Positions 48,828 to 58,313 of a DNA stretch of 64,000 nucleotides are shown piece by piece. Location: positions 1-64,000 of the forward strand of contig JACDZG010000024.1 of the NCBI GenBank assembly GCA_013426805.1. The letters are read 5' to 3'. The notes beneath the pieces were generated by a model. The model was not told the origin of the DNA. It was given only the letters and a program-made list of their open reading frames with translations, and made no database searches. The position numbers and the translations under genes are program-made. Numbering within the stretch: position 1 is the first letter of the stretch; every line of letters begins with the position of its first letter. This DNA is from Chromatiaceae bacterium. GTDB lineage: Bacteria; Pseudomonadota; Gammaproteobacteria; Chromatiales; Chromatiaceae.

Positions 48828-48967
48828 CAGTCGTGTCCGGTTAGCGCCAGGGCCAGCGGCCAGACCGGGCCGCTGCCGTGTTGGCGCAGCAGCCAGGCCG
48901 CGATGGTGAGGGTCCAGCGCGAGTCCACCATGTCATCGACGAGCAGAACAGGTCCGCTTGGCGATCC
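48827..48967 (-). pseudogene. C-terminal remnant of a RecQ-type helicase with phosphoribosyltransferase tail
   Basis: The short in-frame segment reads [20 protein letters not shown] then [20 protein letters not shown] before its stop, which overlaps the dprA start. LVDDxVDSRWT is the PRPP-loop of the PRTase domain fused to a group of RecQ-family helicases. An in-frame stop lies immediately upstream at 48968, and no helicase sequence precedes it, so most of the gene has been lost. Confidence 0.7.
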
Positions 48968-48970
48968 TTA

Positions 48971-49127
48971 CTCGTATTGTCGTGAAACCTGAGCGACCGA
49001 CGGAATACGATCCTATCCGAGTTGCCCACGTCGGGCGGAACGCCGCATGCGGTTCCGCCGCTTGGGTGCCTGCGCAACGGCGGATCGCCCTGCGGGCATC
49101 CGCCTCGTGGAAGACCTGAGCAAAGTC
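48971..49127. repeat. Cluster of small inverted repeats at the deletion point
   Basis: GCGGAACGCCGCATGCGGTT-CCGC (near 49036-49059) and GGATGCCCGCAGGGCGATCC on the minus strand (near 49081-49103) form hairpins. This REP-like tract abuts the truncated helicase fragment and may have been involved in its loss. Confidence 0.5.
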
Positions 49128-49415
49128 TCAGCACACGGTGTAACGACGCACGTCCAAGGCGGCCGCCAGCAGGGGTTGGGATTGCGCTACCAAGGCGTTG
49201 AGGTGCGGGGTTTCAAGGTGGGCGTTGATCGCCGCAGCGTCTGCCCATTCCTCGACAAAGGTGAAGTCGGTCGGGTCCGCTGCATTGTGAAGCAATTCAT
49301 AACGCAGACAACCGGACTCCTGGCGCGTCGGCTCGAGCATGCCCAGTAAGAGGGTACGCAACTCGTCCACGCACTCCGGTCGGGCGATGAAACGGGCGAC
49401 AATGTGAACGGTCAT
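49128..49415 (-). CDS. Antibiotic-biosynthesis-monooxygenase (YgiN-like) domain protein
   Basis: The 95-aa protein MTVHIVARFIARPECVDELR contains RQESGCLRYELLHNAADPTD, FTFVEEWADAAAINAHLETP and HLNAL, the ABM ferredoxin-like fold. Members act as cofactor-free quinol monooxygenases or haem-related enzymes. The start at 49415 fits the family; the longer frame upstream is unsupported. Confidence 0.85.
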   Translation of the reverse strand: MTVHIVARFIARPECVDELRTLLLGMLEPTRQESGCLRYELLHNAADPTDFTFVEEWADAAAINAHLETPHLNALVAQSQPLLAAALDVRRYTVC

Positions 49416-49556
49416 GCAGGCGTCTCGCGAGTGATTGTTTAGGGCTGGATCTCGAGACGCCGGACTGAGGCGATTTCTGTCAGTCACCTTAGGTGGCGAC
49501 GTCGCCTGGCCAATCCGTGTCGCAGCGATCCATCATGACCCGGTCGTGAGCGCTAA

Positions 49557-49581
49557 AGAAAAAACCAGCCGAAGCTGGTTC
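49557..49581 (-). terminator. Intrinsic terminator of the tRNA gene
   Basis: On the minus strand GAACCAGC-TTCG-GCTGGTT is followed by a T-run (TTTTTTC). It begins 17 bases after the tRNA CCA end. Confidence 0.85.
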
Positions 49582-49597
49582 ACTTGAGTCGGGGTAT

Positions 49598-49672
49598 TGG
49601 TGGGCGCGGCAGGGATCGAACCTGCGACCCTCCCCGTGTGAAGGGGATGCTCTCCCGCTGAGCTACGCGCCC
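49598..49672 (-). tRNA. tRNA-Val(CAC)
   Basis: Minus strand GGGCGCG acceptor, D-arm TAGCTCAGCGGGAGAGCA, anticodon stem-loop TCCCC-TTCACAC-GGGGA with anticodon CAC, T-arm GGTTCGATCC, acceptor CGCGCCC, discriminator A and encoded CCA. It is 75 nt, with all cloverleaf stems complementary. Confidence 0.95.
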
Positions 49673-49751
49673 GAATCAGGTCGAGTATGTTAGCCACAAC
49701 CTGCTGTACGGTCAAATCAGCGACCAACTTTTTCGACCGTCACCGCCGCGG

Positions 49752-50108
49752 CTACATGCGCTTCACGATCGGGTCGCGCTGCAGCCCCAGGGCCTGAGCG
49801 CCGAGCTTGAGGGCCTGATCGGCAAAGGTCTCCGCATCGCCCCACCGATCATCGCGATCCACCACCTCGGTGAGGGCTTCGCTGACGACACGCAACTGGT
49901 AGGCACCGTCCGCCCGATCCTGCGGCGCGGCCGGCTCGGCACAGACATAAAACACCGGCTCGCGCTGGCCTTGGCGTACAAAGGCGAGGATATAACGGTA
50001 ACTCCGTGAGTCGCCCGCGACAATCTCGCCCAACAGGGTGGCGGCATAGCCCCCGACTTCATAACGGTGCTTCGGGATGGCGGTAGTGATCAGGGGGCGG
50101 TCTTGCAT
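49752..50108 (-). CDS. Conserved-looking protein of unknown function, 118 aa
   Basis: The product begins MQDRPLITTAIPKHRYEVGG and continues YAATLLGEIVAGDSRSYRYI, PVFYVCAEPAAPQDRADGAY. It is a compact soluble alpha/beta protein without signal or membrane segments. No motif allows a function call. Codon use resembles neighbouring genes, and the ORF fills the space between the tRNA and the SET gene. Confidence 0.7.
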   Translation of the reverse strand: MQDRPLITTAIPKHRYEVGGYAATLLGEIVAGDSRSYRYILAFVRQGQREPVFYVCAEPAAPQDRADGAYQLRVVSEALTEVVDRDDRWGDAETFADQALKLGAQALGLQRDPIVKRM

Positions 50109-50178
50109 CGCTGGACTCCGACATGGCAGGCGAAGGGAAGCGGGTCACGGGACGAACAGGTGAATAGACGAATCGCGC

Positions 50179-50541
50179 TCAGGAAATTCCGGAGTAGTCG
50201 ATGGTAATCTCCTCACCGGGCGCGATGGTGCGCGACGCATAGAGATCGAACTGGTCGAACTGTGCATTGGGGGCGTCGCTATGGTTCAGCCAGCGCAGCA
50301 GGTTACTGCCGCGGCGCGCACTGAGTACGTCACCTACCGCGTCGTAAATCCACAGAACATAGGTCCCGTCCTCCTCGACCTCCGACCCCTCGTAGGTGCC
50401 GATGAAATCACCCGCGTCGAAACCGACGCGAGCAAAGCACCCGAAACCGTGAATGGCCGAGCGAGCTTTGCACACCCGGTCCAAGAGGCCCCCGGACAGT
50501 CGCGCGCTGGTCACATCCTTAAGAGAAGACGATCTCTCCAC
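50179..50541 (-). CDS. SET-domain protein
   Basis: The start is a GTG at 50541 preceded by GGGAGGC; an ATG at 50619 would add 26 residues unlike the family. The 120-aa protein has SET motifs: ARSAIHGFGCFARVGFDAGD, GTYVLWIYD, NLLRWLNHSDAPNAQF (RFINHSxxPN-like) and GEEITIDYSGIS. It is a minimal SET domain, a protein-lysine methyltransferase fold. Bacterial targets of such small SET proteins are mostly unknown. Confidence 0.85.
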   Translation of the reverse strand: MERSSSLKDVTSARLSGGLLDRVCKARSAIHGFGCFARVGFDAGDFIGTYEGSEVEEDGTYVLWIYDAVGDVLSARRGSNLLRWLNHSDAPNAQFDQFDLYASRTIAPGEEITIDYSGIS

Positions 50542-50638
50542 CTGAGCCTCCCTGACGCAACACCCAGGCACTCCAAGGCCCGCAGTGAACGGGCCGGGTC
50601 TGGGGAGAAGCGCCGGCACGACATCGCCGGCCCGTCGA

Positions 50639-51478
50639 CTAGATCTCCAGCTGGAGACGCAACTTCTTCATCGCATTCTTTTCGATCTGACGAATGCGCT
50701 CCGCCGAGACATTGAACTGCTGTGCCAGGTCGTGCAGCGTCTGTTTTTTCTCGTTCAGCCAGCGCTCGCGCAAAATCACTTTGCTGCGCTCATCCAGACC
50801 CTGGATCGCGGCATAAAGACGTTCCTTATCGTCACGCTCGGTGTCTTCAAGCTCGAGCATCTTCGACGGCTCCATGCGCATGTCCGGCAGGTAGGTCGAA
50901 GGCGCGGACGGGGCATCGTCTTCGTCGTCGTCATACCCGTCGAAAGCCAGGTCCTGGTTGGACAGCCGGGACTCCATTTCCAGCACCGTGGCCGGCTTGA
51001 CCCCAAGATCGGCGGCTACGGACTCCACTTCCTCGCGGGTGAACCAACCCAGGCGCTTCTTGGCGCTGCGCAGATTGAAGAATAGTTTCCGTTGGGCCTT
51101 GGTGGTCGCCACCTTGACGATGCGCCAGTTGCGCAGGATGTACTCGTGAATCTCTGCGCGAATCCAGTGCACGGCGAAGGAAACAAGACGCACGCCCATG
51201 TCGGGCTCAAAGCGCCGAACCGCCTTCATCAGTCCGACCGTACCTTCCTGAATCAGGTCCGGTAGCGGCAGGCCGTAACCGAGATAGCCACGGGCGATGC
51301 GAATCACGAAGCGCAGGTGCGACATCACCATCCGCCGCGCGGCATCCATATCGCCATGGTCGCGCAGACGCTCGGCCAGATCGCGCTCTTCTTCGGGAGT
51401 CAGCACCGGGATCTGGTAGGAGGCGCTGATGTACGCGTCAATGTTGCCGGTCGGCATGAGGGCGAAATCTTTAGCCAT
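50639..51478 (-). CDS. rpoH: Heat-shock sigma factor RpoH (sigma-32)
   Basis: The 279-aa protein has sigma region 2 ([40 protein letters not shown]), the RpoH box QRKLFFNLR after TTKA, and region 4 ([26 protein letters not shown]-like [17 protein letters not shown]). AAGGTGA precedes the ATG at optimal spacing. It follows ftsYEX as in E. coli. A poorly conserved acidic insert ([13 protein letters not shown]) lies between regions 3 and 4. Confidence 0.96.
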   Translation of the reverse strand: MAKDFALMPTGNIDAYISASYQIPVLTPEEERDLAERLRDHGDMDAARRMVMSHLRFVIRIARGYLGYGLPLPDLIQEGTVGLMKAVRRFEPDMGVRLVSFAVHWIRAEIHEYILRNWRIVKVATTKAQRKLFFNLRSAKKRLGWFTREEVESVAADLGVKPATVLEMESRLSNQDLAFDGYDDDEDDAPSAPSTYLPDMRMEPSKMLELEDTERDDKERLYAAIQGLDERSKVILRERWLNEKKQTLHDLAQQFNVSAERIRQIEKNAMKKLRLQLEI

Positions 51479-51850
51479 GTGCTGATCACCTTAAATTTGG
51501 ACTTGAAACAAATCCTAGCAGTTTACTCTGTAATTAGCCAGCGTGACGTCATCGGGCTTATCGTCCGGGCTGCTTCAGAGGTTGAGTAGACTTTAGGCAA
51601 AGTCACGGGTTTGTACAAGGGCAATCCAAACCAATCGGGCATCGAATATTCCGATCTTTCCGATACGCTTTGACGATACAAGAAATATTATTTTATTTTT
51701 CATAATTTTATACTGATTGTCCAAAGACGTTACCTGGGCATTAATTTTTAGTCATCCCCCGCCAAACCGTCTGGATATGAACCGGTGATATCTGTTCAGT
51801 TGATGGCCAACCTGAAACCCCAGCCAGACGCTGAACAGGTCCTGGCATGG
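51479..51850. promoter_or_regulatory. rpoH upstream region, AT-rich, no gene
   Basis: About 370 bases between rpoH and ftsX with no gene. The part from 51640 to 51760 is strikingly AT-rich (ATTATTTTATTTTTCATAAT) in a GC-rich genome. A TAGGAT -10-like box lies about 40 bases before the rpoH ATG without a good -35. The AT-rich block could be an UP-like or protein-binding site, or a transferred scrap. Confidence 0.4.
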
Positions 51851-51879
51851 GTTCCGGCATCCTGCCGGAACGCAGGTCA
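51851..51879. repeat. Dispersed palindromic repeat, copy 3 of 3
   Basis: GTTCCGGCATCCTGCCGGAA followed by CGCAGGTCA. It overlaps the last codons of ftsX at its right end. Same core as copies at 8428 and 46321. Confidence 0.8.
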
Positions 51880-52842
51880 ACCAGGCTCGACCCCGCGCAG
51901 ATGCCGGTTGACCGCGATCCAACTCCCGACCAACCCAAGCAGCATGCTGCCGCCCAGGATCGTCAGCAGCTCGAGCGGGCCTAGACCGGCGAGCGGAAAC
52001 TCGCTGCGGTAGAGGCTGGCGAGCCGCGCCACCGGCCCCTGGAGTCCGAGCACCGCGAGCGTGACCAGGAACCAGGCACTCAGGCCGCCGAGCAGTCCAT
52101 ACCAGGCCCCCGCGTAAAGGAACGGCCGCCGGATGAAGGACGCCGTGGCACCGACCAGCTCCATGATTTCGATCTCTCCGCGACGGTTCTGAATCTCCAG
52201 CCGGATGGTGTTGCCCACGATCAGCAGCACACCCAGGGCGAGCAGACCGGCAAGCAGCAGGACCAGGGTCGCCGCCAGGTCGAGGATGGCCTGAAAACGC
52301 AACAACCACTGGGTGTCCACCCGCACGAAGTCGACCTCCGATAACTGACCGAGTCGTTCCTGCAGATTGAGAATCTCCGCCGGCGCCGCGTAGGCCGGCT
52401 GTGGGAAGAGCGCCAGCACCGCCGGCAAGGGGTTGGTCGTCAACTGGGCCAGTGCCTCGGCGAAACCGGCCTGTTCGCGAAATTCCGCCAGTGCCTGGTC
52501 GGCACCGATCAACTGGACACGCTGGAACTCCGGCCACTCACGCAGCCGGCCGGCCACCACCGCCGCGTCCTGATCACTGATATCCCGATGGAGAAACAAT
52601 GAGATGGCGGCGGACTGATCCCAACTGCCAACCAGATTGCGCAGATTCCCGGTCAGCACATAGAGCGCCGCCGGCAGGGCCAGGGCGATACCGATCACGG
52701 CCACCGTCATCACCGTGGCCAGGGGGGCACGCAGCAGCCGCCCGAGGGTGGCGACGGCACTCTGGACATGGTGCGACAGCCACGCCTGGGGCAGTTGCAG
52801 GAGGTCGGGGGCACGGCTGCGGCGCGGGGGGCGGCGGGCCAT
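51877..52842 (-). CDS. ftsX: Cell-division membrane protein FtsX
   Basis: The 321-aa protein has four transmembrane segments (residues 43-64 TVMTVAVIGIALALPAALYV, and three near 200-220, 255-275 and 290-312) and a periplasmic domain of about 110 residues between the first two, as FtsX requires to activate murein hydrolases. EIMELVGATASFIRRPFLYA is a family hallmark. It starts 5 bases after the ftsE stop. Confidence 0.94.
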   Translation of the reverse strand: MARRPPRRSRAPDLLQLPQAWLSHHVQSAVATLGRLLRAPLATVMTVAVIGIALALPAALYVLTGNLRNLVGSWDQSAAISLFLHRDISDQDAAVVAGRLREWPEFQRVQLIGADQALAEFREQAGFAEALAQLTTNPLPAVLALFPQPAYAAPAEILNLQERLGQLSEVDFVRVDTQWLLRFQAILDLAATLVLLLAGLLALGVLLIVGNTIRLEIQNRRGEIEIMELVGATASFIRRPFLYAGAWYGLLGGLSAWFLVTLAVLGLQGPVARLASLYRSEFPLAGLGPLELLTILGGSMLLGLVGSWIAVNRHLRGVEPG

Positions 52843-52847
52843 GGCGG

Positions 52848-53516
52848 CTACGCATCCCCCGAATCATCGACCAGCCGGCCTTCGCTCAGCGTAAAGGTCC
52901 GGTGGTGCAGCGCGTGGATCAGCGCCAGATCGTGAGTGGCGATCATCAAAGTCACGCCCACCTGATGGAAGCGTTCGAACAGTTCAAAGATCTCGCGCGA
53001 GAGATCCGGGTCCAGGTTGCCGGTCGGCTCATCGGCCAGGACCAGCGGCGGTCGGGCGACCACCGCACGGGCGATGCCGACCCGCTGCTGTTCTCCCCCG
53101 GAGAGGGCCACCGGCAGCGCGCGCTCACGTTTCAGGAGCCCCACCTGATCCAGCGCGGCACGCACGCGGCGGCCCACCTCCTTATGACCGAGCCCGGTCA
53201 CCACCAGGGGCAGCGCAACGTTCTCGAACACGCTGCGGTCAGGCAGCAGACGATGATCTTGAAAGATCATGCCGACCTGACGGCGATGATAGGGAATCCG
53301 GCCGCGTGCCAGGGTCGCAAGGTTACGCCCGTTGACGATCACCTGACCCCGGCTGGGCCGCTCCAACAGCCCGATCAGACGCAGCAGCGTGCTCTTGCCC
53401 GCCCCCGAGTGGCCGGTGAGGAACACCATCTCCCCGGCCTGCAACTCGAAACTGACATCGCTCAGGGCGTCGCCCCGTTCCGGGTAGCGCTTCCAGACAT
53501 GATCGAAGCGGATCAT
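52848..53516 (-). CDS. ftsE: Cell-division ATP-binding protein FtsE
   Basis: The 222-aa ABC ATPase begins [20 protein letters not shown]. Walker [16 protein letters not shown]-loop [20 protein letters not shown], signature [15 protein letters not shown], Walker [15 protein letters not shown]. It powers FtsX at the division site. It lies 37 bases after the ftsY stop. Confidence 0.96.
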   Translation of the reverse strand: MIRFDHVWKRYPERGDALSDVSFELQAGEMVFLTGHSGAGKSTLLRLIGLLERPSRGQVIVNGRNLATLARGRIPYHRRQVGMIFQDHRLLPDRSVFENVALPLVVTGLGHKEVGRRVRAALDQVGLLKRERALPVALSGGEQQRVGIARAVVARPPLVLADEPTGNLDPDLSREIFELFERFHQVGVTLMIATHDLALIHALHHRTFTLSEGRLVDDSGDA

Positions 53517-53553
53517 CGGGCGCTACCTGACAACGCTTGACGTCATCACCGGG

Positions 53554-55053
53554 TCAGCTCAGCAACGCGTCCAAAAACTCATCCGCATCGAAGGGCCGCA
53601 GGTCCTCGATCGACTCACCCACGCCGATAAAACGAATCGGCACCTTGAGCCGCTCGGCGATGGCGAAGACGATGCCGCCCTTGGCGGTGCCATCGAGCTT
53701 GGTCAGGGTGATGCCGGTCAAACTCACCGTCTGGTGGAACTGGACCGCCTGCGTCAAGGCATTCTGACCGGTCGTCGCATCGACCACCAACATCACCTCA
53801 TGGGGCGCATCCGGGTCGATCTTGCGCATCACCCGCGCGATCTTGGACAACTCGTCCATCAGATTGGTCTTGGTGTGGAGCCGACCGGCGGTGTCCGCGA
53901 TCAGCACGTCGATCCCGCGTGCCGTAGCCGCCTGCAAGGCGTCGAAAATCACCGAGGCCGAGTCCGCCCCGCCCTGCTGCGCGATCACCGGCACCCGGTT
54001 GCGCTCCCCCCAGGCCTGCAACTGCTCCACCGCCGCCGCCCGGAAGGTATCGCCGGCCGCCAGCATGACGCTGTTACCCTCCGCCTGCAGCAGCTTGGCG
54101 AGCTTGCCGATGGTGGTGGTCTTGCCGGCACCATTGACTCCGACCATCAGGATCACCTGCGGCCGACCGGGCGCCGCTGGGCAGGCCCGCGCATGTGCGG
54201 TCGCCAGGATCTCGCGCAGCGCCTGTTTGAGCGCCGCCAGCAGCGCCGGCGGATCGGCCAGCGACTTGCGCCGCACCCGTGCGGTCAAATCCGCGATGAT
54301 GCGGGTGGTGGCATCCACCCCCACGTCCGCCGTCAGCAACAGCGTCTCCAGCTCCTCCATCAACTCATCGTCGATGCGCTTGCGACCCAGAAACAGATTG
54401 CCCAGACCGGTGCCGAGCTGGGTGCGGCTGCGCGTGAGCCGCTCACGCAGCCGTTTGAACAGGCCGAGCTTGACCTCCGGCGACTCCTCGTAGTCGAACG
54501 GCTCGGCGACGGCGCGCGGCGGGACAACCACGGGAGCCGCGCTCGACTGCCCGAGGGCCGCCGCCGCAAGCCTGGCCTCGGTTGGACGTCGCGCCTCCGT
54601 CGCGGGCTCCACCGGGGGCACGTGCTCAACTTCAGCGACCTGACTGACGGCGGGCGGCGCGGGCACGAGCGGCGCAGCGACCTCCGGCGATTCCCCGGCA
54701 AGGGTCGGCGGCACGACCGCCGCATCGCCGACCGCAGCCGGCGGTTCGGCCGACGCCGCAACGCCGCCCTCCCCCGCCACCACCACGGGGGGCGGCAGCA
54801 CCAGCCCCGGAATCCAGCCGAGTTCCGGCTCCGGCCGCTGCCGCCCGAAGCCCAGCCGGGCAAAGAGCCCGCGCCGCGGCACCGGCGCCTCATCGACCGT
54901 GGACAGCACGCCCGGCTCGGCCGGCTGATCCGACGCGCCGGGCTCGGCGGCCAAGTCCGCCGGTTCAAACGGCGGCGCTGAATCGGCCTCGGTCGGCGGA
55001 TCGATCTGCGACGCCGCGGTCTGCTGCTGCTTTTTCTTTCCGAAACCGAACAT
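53554..55053 (-). CDS. ftsY: Signal-recognition-particle receptor FtsY
   Basis: The 499-aa protein has a long acidic, Pro/Ala-rich N-terminal A-domain (about 190 residues), then the NG GTPase domain: [20 protein letters not shown] (G1), [17 protein letters not shown] (DTFRAAA), [17 protein letters not shown] (DTAGR), [10 protein letters not shown] (TKLD) and [20 protein letters not shown] at the end. It docks ribosome-SRP complexes to the membrane. It heads the ftsY-ftsE-ftsX operon. Confidence 0.96.
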   Translation of the reverse strand: MFGFGKKKQQQTAASQIDPPTEADSAPPFEPADLAAEPGASDQPAEPGVLSTVDEAPVPRRGLFARLGFGRQRPEPELGWIPGLVLPPPVVVAGEGGVAASAEPPAAVGDAAVVPPTLAGESPEVAAPLVPAPPAVSQVAEVEHVPPVEPATEARRPTEARLAAAALGQSSAAPVVVPPRAVAEPFDYEESPEVKLGLFKRLRERLTRSRTQLGTGLGNLFLGRKRIDDELMEELETLLLTADVGVDATTRIIADLTARVRRKSLADPPALLAALKQALREILATAHARACPAAPGRPQVILMVGVNGAGKTTTIGKLAKLLQAEGNSVMLAAGDTFRAAAVEQLQAWGERNRVPVIAQQGGADSASVIFDALQAATARGIDVLIADTAGRLHTKTNLMDELSKIARVMRKIDPDAPHEVMLVVDATTGQNALTQAVQFHQTVSLTGITLTKLDGTAKGGIVFAIAERLKVPIRFIGVGESIEDLRPFDADEFLDALLS

Positions 55054-55344
55054 AACCTTCGCCGCGGTGACTGATGAGCGGAACAGCCGTCAATGCTACC
55101 AGATCGCCCGCCCGGGAGCCGCCTTTGCCAGCCATGGCTTTGGCGAGGGGACGGGCTCGACACCTGCCGCTGCATCCGCATCTTGCCGTTGAACGCAGCG
55201 CTTCAGGCGAACAGTGGCGGCGGGCGACCGCGCGCCGTACGTCCGGTCAGGGGCGACAAAGATCGTCGGGAGCCCCGGGGGTCAGCCTTGGTGCCCGCGC
55301 AGCGCAGCGGCTGCCTGGGACGCCCCCGGCGGACGCGTGCCGAC

Positions 55345-56208
55345 TCAAAGAAAGGCGCGGATGATCCGCGACATCTCCGGTGTGCGCAGGTAGCCAAAGA
55401 GGTCGTGGTAGTTGGTCTTCCTCGGGTCGTCGCGTTCGGGCACCGTGTCGTTGCAGACCAGATCGTCCTCCACCCGGACGCCCTGCGCATTGGCGAGGAA
55501 GTCGCCGGCCAGGTGGGTGTCGAACGCGATCGCGTCGCGCCGTTCGGCGAGATTGGTCCAGCGGCGCACCACGGTCGGCGTGCGCACTTGGTCGTTCTCC
55601 TGCCAGATGCGGAACTTCACCGTCGGCAGACCCAGCGGGCTGCCCAGCGTCACCAGATGGGTGATCGCGAGATCCTGCCGCTCCCGCCCGATCTCGCGCA
55701 GCGTGTCGTACGCGATGATCGAGCCCATCGAATGGCCGATCACCATCAGTCGCTTGCCATCCTGATAGGCGGCCTCGACGAGCTGCCGCAGCCGCGCGCG
55801 CAGTTCCCGGTTGACGGCCCGATCCTGATAGTACAGGCGCAGGTCCGTCAGCGCCCCCGCCAGCAGCCGATCGCCCACCGGGTCCGCGCCGATCCAGCAC
55901 TTAGCCATGTCGAGCGGGGTGTCGAACAGGTCCTGGGCCTGCGCGCGCAGCGCATCCCGTACCCCGTCCGCGTAGTTCGGGAAGGGTCCGGGTTTGGACC
56001 AGGCCGGGTAGATCCAGTCCGGCAGGCGCTGTGGACCATGCACGACATCGGCCCAGTCCACGAGGTCGAAGGCCAGCGGCGGCGGGGGGCTGAGCCCCGC
56101 GTTGCGTTGCAGTCCATCCTGCATGGCCCGCACCCACAAGGCCGCATGGTTAGCCTTGGCCGGCTTGTTCATCAGCCCATGGACGCCAATAATCAACGAG
56201 TCGCTCAT
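55345..56208 (-). CDS. Lipase-like alpha/beta hydrolase, last gene of the lipoxygenase cluster
   Basis: The 287-aa protein starts MSDSLIIGVHGLMNKPAKAN. VHGLMNKP is the oxyanion region, and KRLMVIGHSMGSIIAYDTLR carries the nucleophile Ser in GHSMGS. HLVTLGSPLGLP follows, as in lipases acting on acylglycerols. A candidate His is in NYHDLFGYLR near the end. No signal peptide. It sits 10 bases after the lipoxygenase stop, so it may release the polyunsaturated or other fatty acid used by that enzyme. Start at 56208 chosen over the longer frame, which overlaps the lipoxygenase. Confidence 0.8.
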   Translation of the reverse strand: MSDSLIIGVHGLMNKPAKANHAALWVRAMQDGLQRNAGLSPPPPLAFDLVDWADVVHGPQRLPDWIYPAWSKPGPFPNYADGVRDALRAQAQDLFDTPLDMAKCWIGADPVGDRLLAGALTDLRLYYQDRAVNRELRARLRQLVEAAYQDGKRLMVIGHSMGSIIAYDTLREIGRERQDLAITHLVTLGSPLGLPTVKFRIWQENDQVRTPTVVRRWTNLAERRDAIAFDTHLAGDFLANAQGVRVEDDLVCNDTVPERDDPRKTNYHDLFGYLRTPEMSRIIRAFL

Positions 56209-56218
56209 CGCCGTTTCC

Positions 56219-57844
56219 TCAGGTGTTGATGCTGTTGATGCAGAACGAGGGTTTGAGATAGGGGCAGGAGACCGGTCGCGCCGCGTCCCGCTGCGCGGTG
56301 TCGCGCTCGATGGCCGCGAGGCGCTGCTGAAAGTCCCGCCCGACCGCCGCCGCCCGCGGGTCGGCGAACCCCGCGGCATAATCACCGAGCCGATCGTGGC
56401 GGTAACTGGTCAGTATCTTGCACCACCAGAGTTGGTAGGCCGCCTCGCGGAACGGCGGCAGCAGGGCCATCAGGGTCTTGTCATCCATGGCGCCGACCGC
56501 CTCCGGCACCTCGCCGTAGAGCGCATAGCTCATGTTCGGCAGGTTGATGTGGTCCCACTGCGCGAAGTTGAGCAGTGAGTGCAGCGGGCCGCAGATCCAG
56601 ATCACCGTGGTCAGCAGTTCCGCGAGCAGCGCCCGGCTGGCGATCGGCGTGGGCATGCCGGCGATGCGTCCGCCGTCGTCGGCGGCGAGTTCCCGCGCCC
56701 AGGCCGCGAGCTCCGGGTCCGCGGCCACCGCGGCGTCATCGGCGTAGTAGAGCGCCAGGTAGTCGGCAACGAAGGCCGCAATGGCCTGCCAGATCGGCAG
56801 ACCGTCATCACGCAGCGGATAGCGCGGCAACCGGGCCGGGTCGTCGCAACCGCGCGCGGCGAGTTCCGCCGGCAGCGTGAAGGCGCGGATGTTCCAGGCT
56901 TTGTAGAGGTTCAGCGGGATGCCGAGGGACTCCTGCAGGGTGCCGCCCAGCATGCGCTCCACCGGGCCGCCCGGATTGATGAACGCGACCCGCCCGAGTT
57001 CGTTATCGAACAGATAGAACCGAAAATGGGCCGCAAGCAACAGGTGGACCGGGTGCTGGGGCGCAAGCTGGCGGCGCGTGACGACCGCGACCGGCGCCAT
57101 GACCATGTGGGTCCAGGCGAAGTGGGTGCCGATCTCCTGATGACAGGCGTCCGCGCATTGATAGGCGAGCTTCGCCGCAAGCCAATCCAGCGGCGGGTCC
57201 GACGGCAGGAACACCCGCGCCCCCGGCGTGCGGCGCACCACGATGCCGACGGTTTTCAGGCGCGCCGCCGCGGCGTCCCACCAGAACAGCGCCCGCGGGC
57301 TTGGAATCGTGCGTCGGCGCCCGCGCCACTGGCTGCCCTGCACATGGGCCAGGGCCGTGAAATCCGCCAGATAGAGCCGCCCGGCGGCGGCCTCGGCGGC
57401 GAGTGTCGCCGCGGTGCCGGCCACCGCCGCGACCTGTGCATCAGTGAACGGCAGATCCGGCTCCAGCGTCGTCAGGCGGCGGATCGCCTGGGGGTTGCAG
57501 CCGGTCAGCCGTTGCTCGGCGAACGCCTCGTCCTCGAGCCAGGTCGACAGCGGCGCCGGCAGCCGATAGAACACGAACAGATTCGCGAAGTCCTTGAGTG
57601 TCCGCAGCGGGCGCCACAGGACCTGGCGCACCCCGGCCGCCAGTTGATTGAGCGGCAGCGCCGCCAGCGAACCCAGTCGAGCGGCCCAGTAAGCCAGGCT
57701 GAACCATTCCTGCTTGGGCACCCGTTCCAGAAAGGGATAGCCGGGGATGTAGTCGTAGTTGAACCGGTACTCCCGGCGGCAGTGTTCCAGCGCCCGGGCG
57801 CGGGCGGCACGATCGGGATCGGCATCGGGCAGGTAAGGTAGCAT
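56219..57844 (-). CDS. Lipoxygenase family dioxygenase
   Basis: The 541-aa protein corresponds to the catalytic domain of lipoxygenases. Iron ligands are His241 and His246 in HFAWTHMVMAPVAVVTRRQL (family HxxxxH), His422 and Asn426 in HSLLNFAQWD (HxxxN), and the C-terminal carboxylate. The family ends in Ile, but this protein ends CINSINT, so Thr is last. ELGRVAFINPGGPVERM and QHPVHLLLAAHFRF are further family blocks. The enzyme inserts O2 into (poly)unsaturated fatty acids to give hydroperoxides. No signal peptide. It lies between a membrane protein and a lipase in a redox gene cluster, which points to a bacterial oxylipin pathway (inference). Confidence 0.88.
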   Translation of the reverse strand: MLPYLPDADPDRAARARALEHCRREYRFNYDYIPGYPFLERVPKQEWFSLAYWAARLGSLAALPLNQLAAGVRQVLWRPLRTLKDFANLFVFYRLPAPLSTWLEDEAFAEQRLTGCNPQAIRRLTTLEPDLPFTDAQVAAVAGTAATLAAEAAAGRLYLADFTALAHVQGSQWRGRRRTIPSPRALFWWDAAAARLKTVGIVVRRTPGARVFLPSDPPLDWLAAKLAYQCADACHQEIGTHFAWTHMVMAPVAVVTRRQLAPQHPVHLLLAAHFRFYLFDNELGRVAFINPGGPVERMLGGTLQESLGIPLNLYKAWNIRAFTLPAELAARGCDDPARLPRYPLRDDGLPIWQAIAAFVADYLALYYADDAAVAADPELAAWARELAADDGGRIAGMPTPIASRALLAELLTTVIWICGPLHSLLNFAQWDHINLPNMSYALYGEVPEAVGAMDDKTLMALLPPFREAAYQLWWCKILTSYRHDRLGDYAAGFADPRAAAVGRDFQQRLAAIERDTAQRDAARPVSCPYLKPSFCINSINT

Positions 57845-57884
57845 CGGTGGGACCTCGCAAAGCGTGGAGTGAGCAGGGCGGGGT

Positions 57885-58313
57885 TCAGCGCAGCGCGACC
57901 GGTGTGCCGGCAGCCCGCTCGGCGGCGGTGATGCGCAGCAACAGCCGCAGGACCAGCACCAAAAACACCGCATCGACGATGGCGATGGAGAGATACCCAA
58001 GCGGCGCCCCGAACACGAATACCATCACCGTGAAATAGGTCGCGCCGCAGCAGCGCGACGGGATGCAATGGAACCAGACATTGGCCCGGTAACGGTCCGG
58101 GTCCCAAGCGGCCGGGATGTAAAAGACGCTGATGATGAACAACAGCATGCCGCTCGCCCGCGCGAGGATGGTATCGGTGAGAGGGATGCCGAGCAGTTGG
58201 AACAGCCATTCCGGGAAGAAGAACAGCGGGATCACGAACAGCATATTGATGCCGATGCCGGTCCAGATGACCGGGGGCAGTGCACGGCGCGGGTCGGCGG
58301 CTGGATTGCTCAT
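57885..58313 (-). CDS. Four-helix integral membrane protein, unknown
   Basis: The 142-aa protein MSNPAADPRRALPPVIWTGI has four hydrophobic segments (GINMLFVIPLFFFPEWLFQL, ASGMLLFIISVFYIP, ATYFTVMVFVFGAPLGYLSI, AVFLVLVLRLLLRI). WDPDRYRANVWFHCIPSRCC is a conserved-looking soluble loop with two adjacent cysteines. This layout is shared by small membrane proteins found beside dihaem cytochromes. Possibly a quinone- or cytochrome-interacting partner (inference). Confidence 0.7.
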   Translation of the reverse strand: MSNPAADPRRALPPVIWTGIGINMLFVIPLFFFPEWLFQLLGIPLTDTILARASGMLLFIISVFYIPAAWDPDRYRANVWFHCIPSRCCGATYFTVMVFVFGAPLGYLSIAIVDAVFLVLVLRLLLRITAAERAAGTPVALR

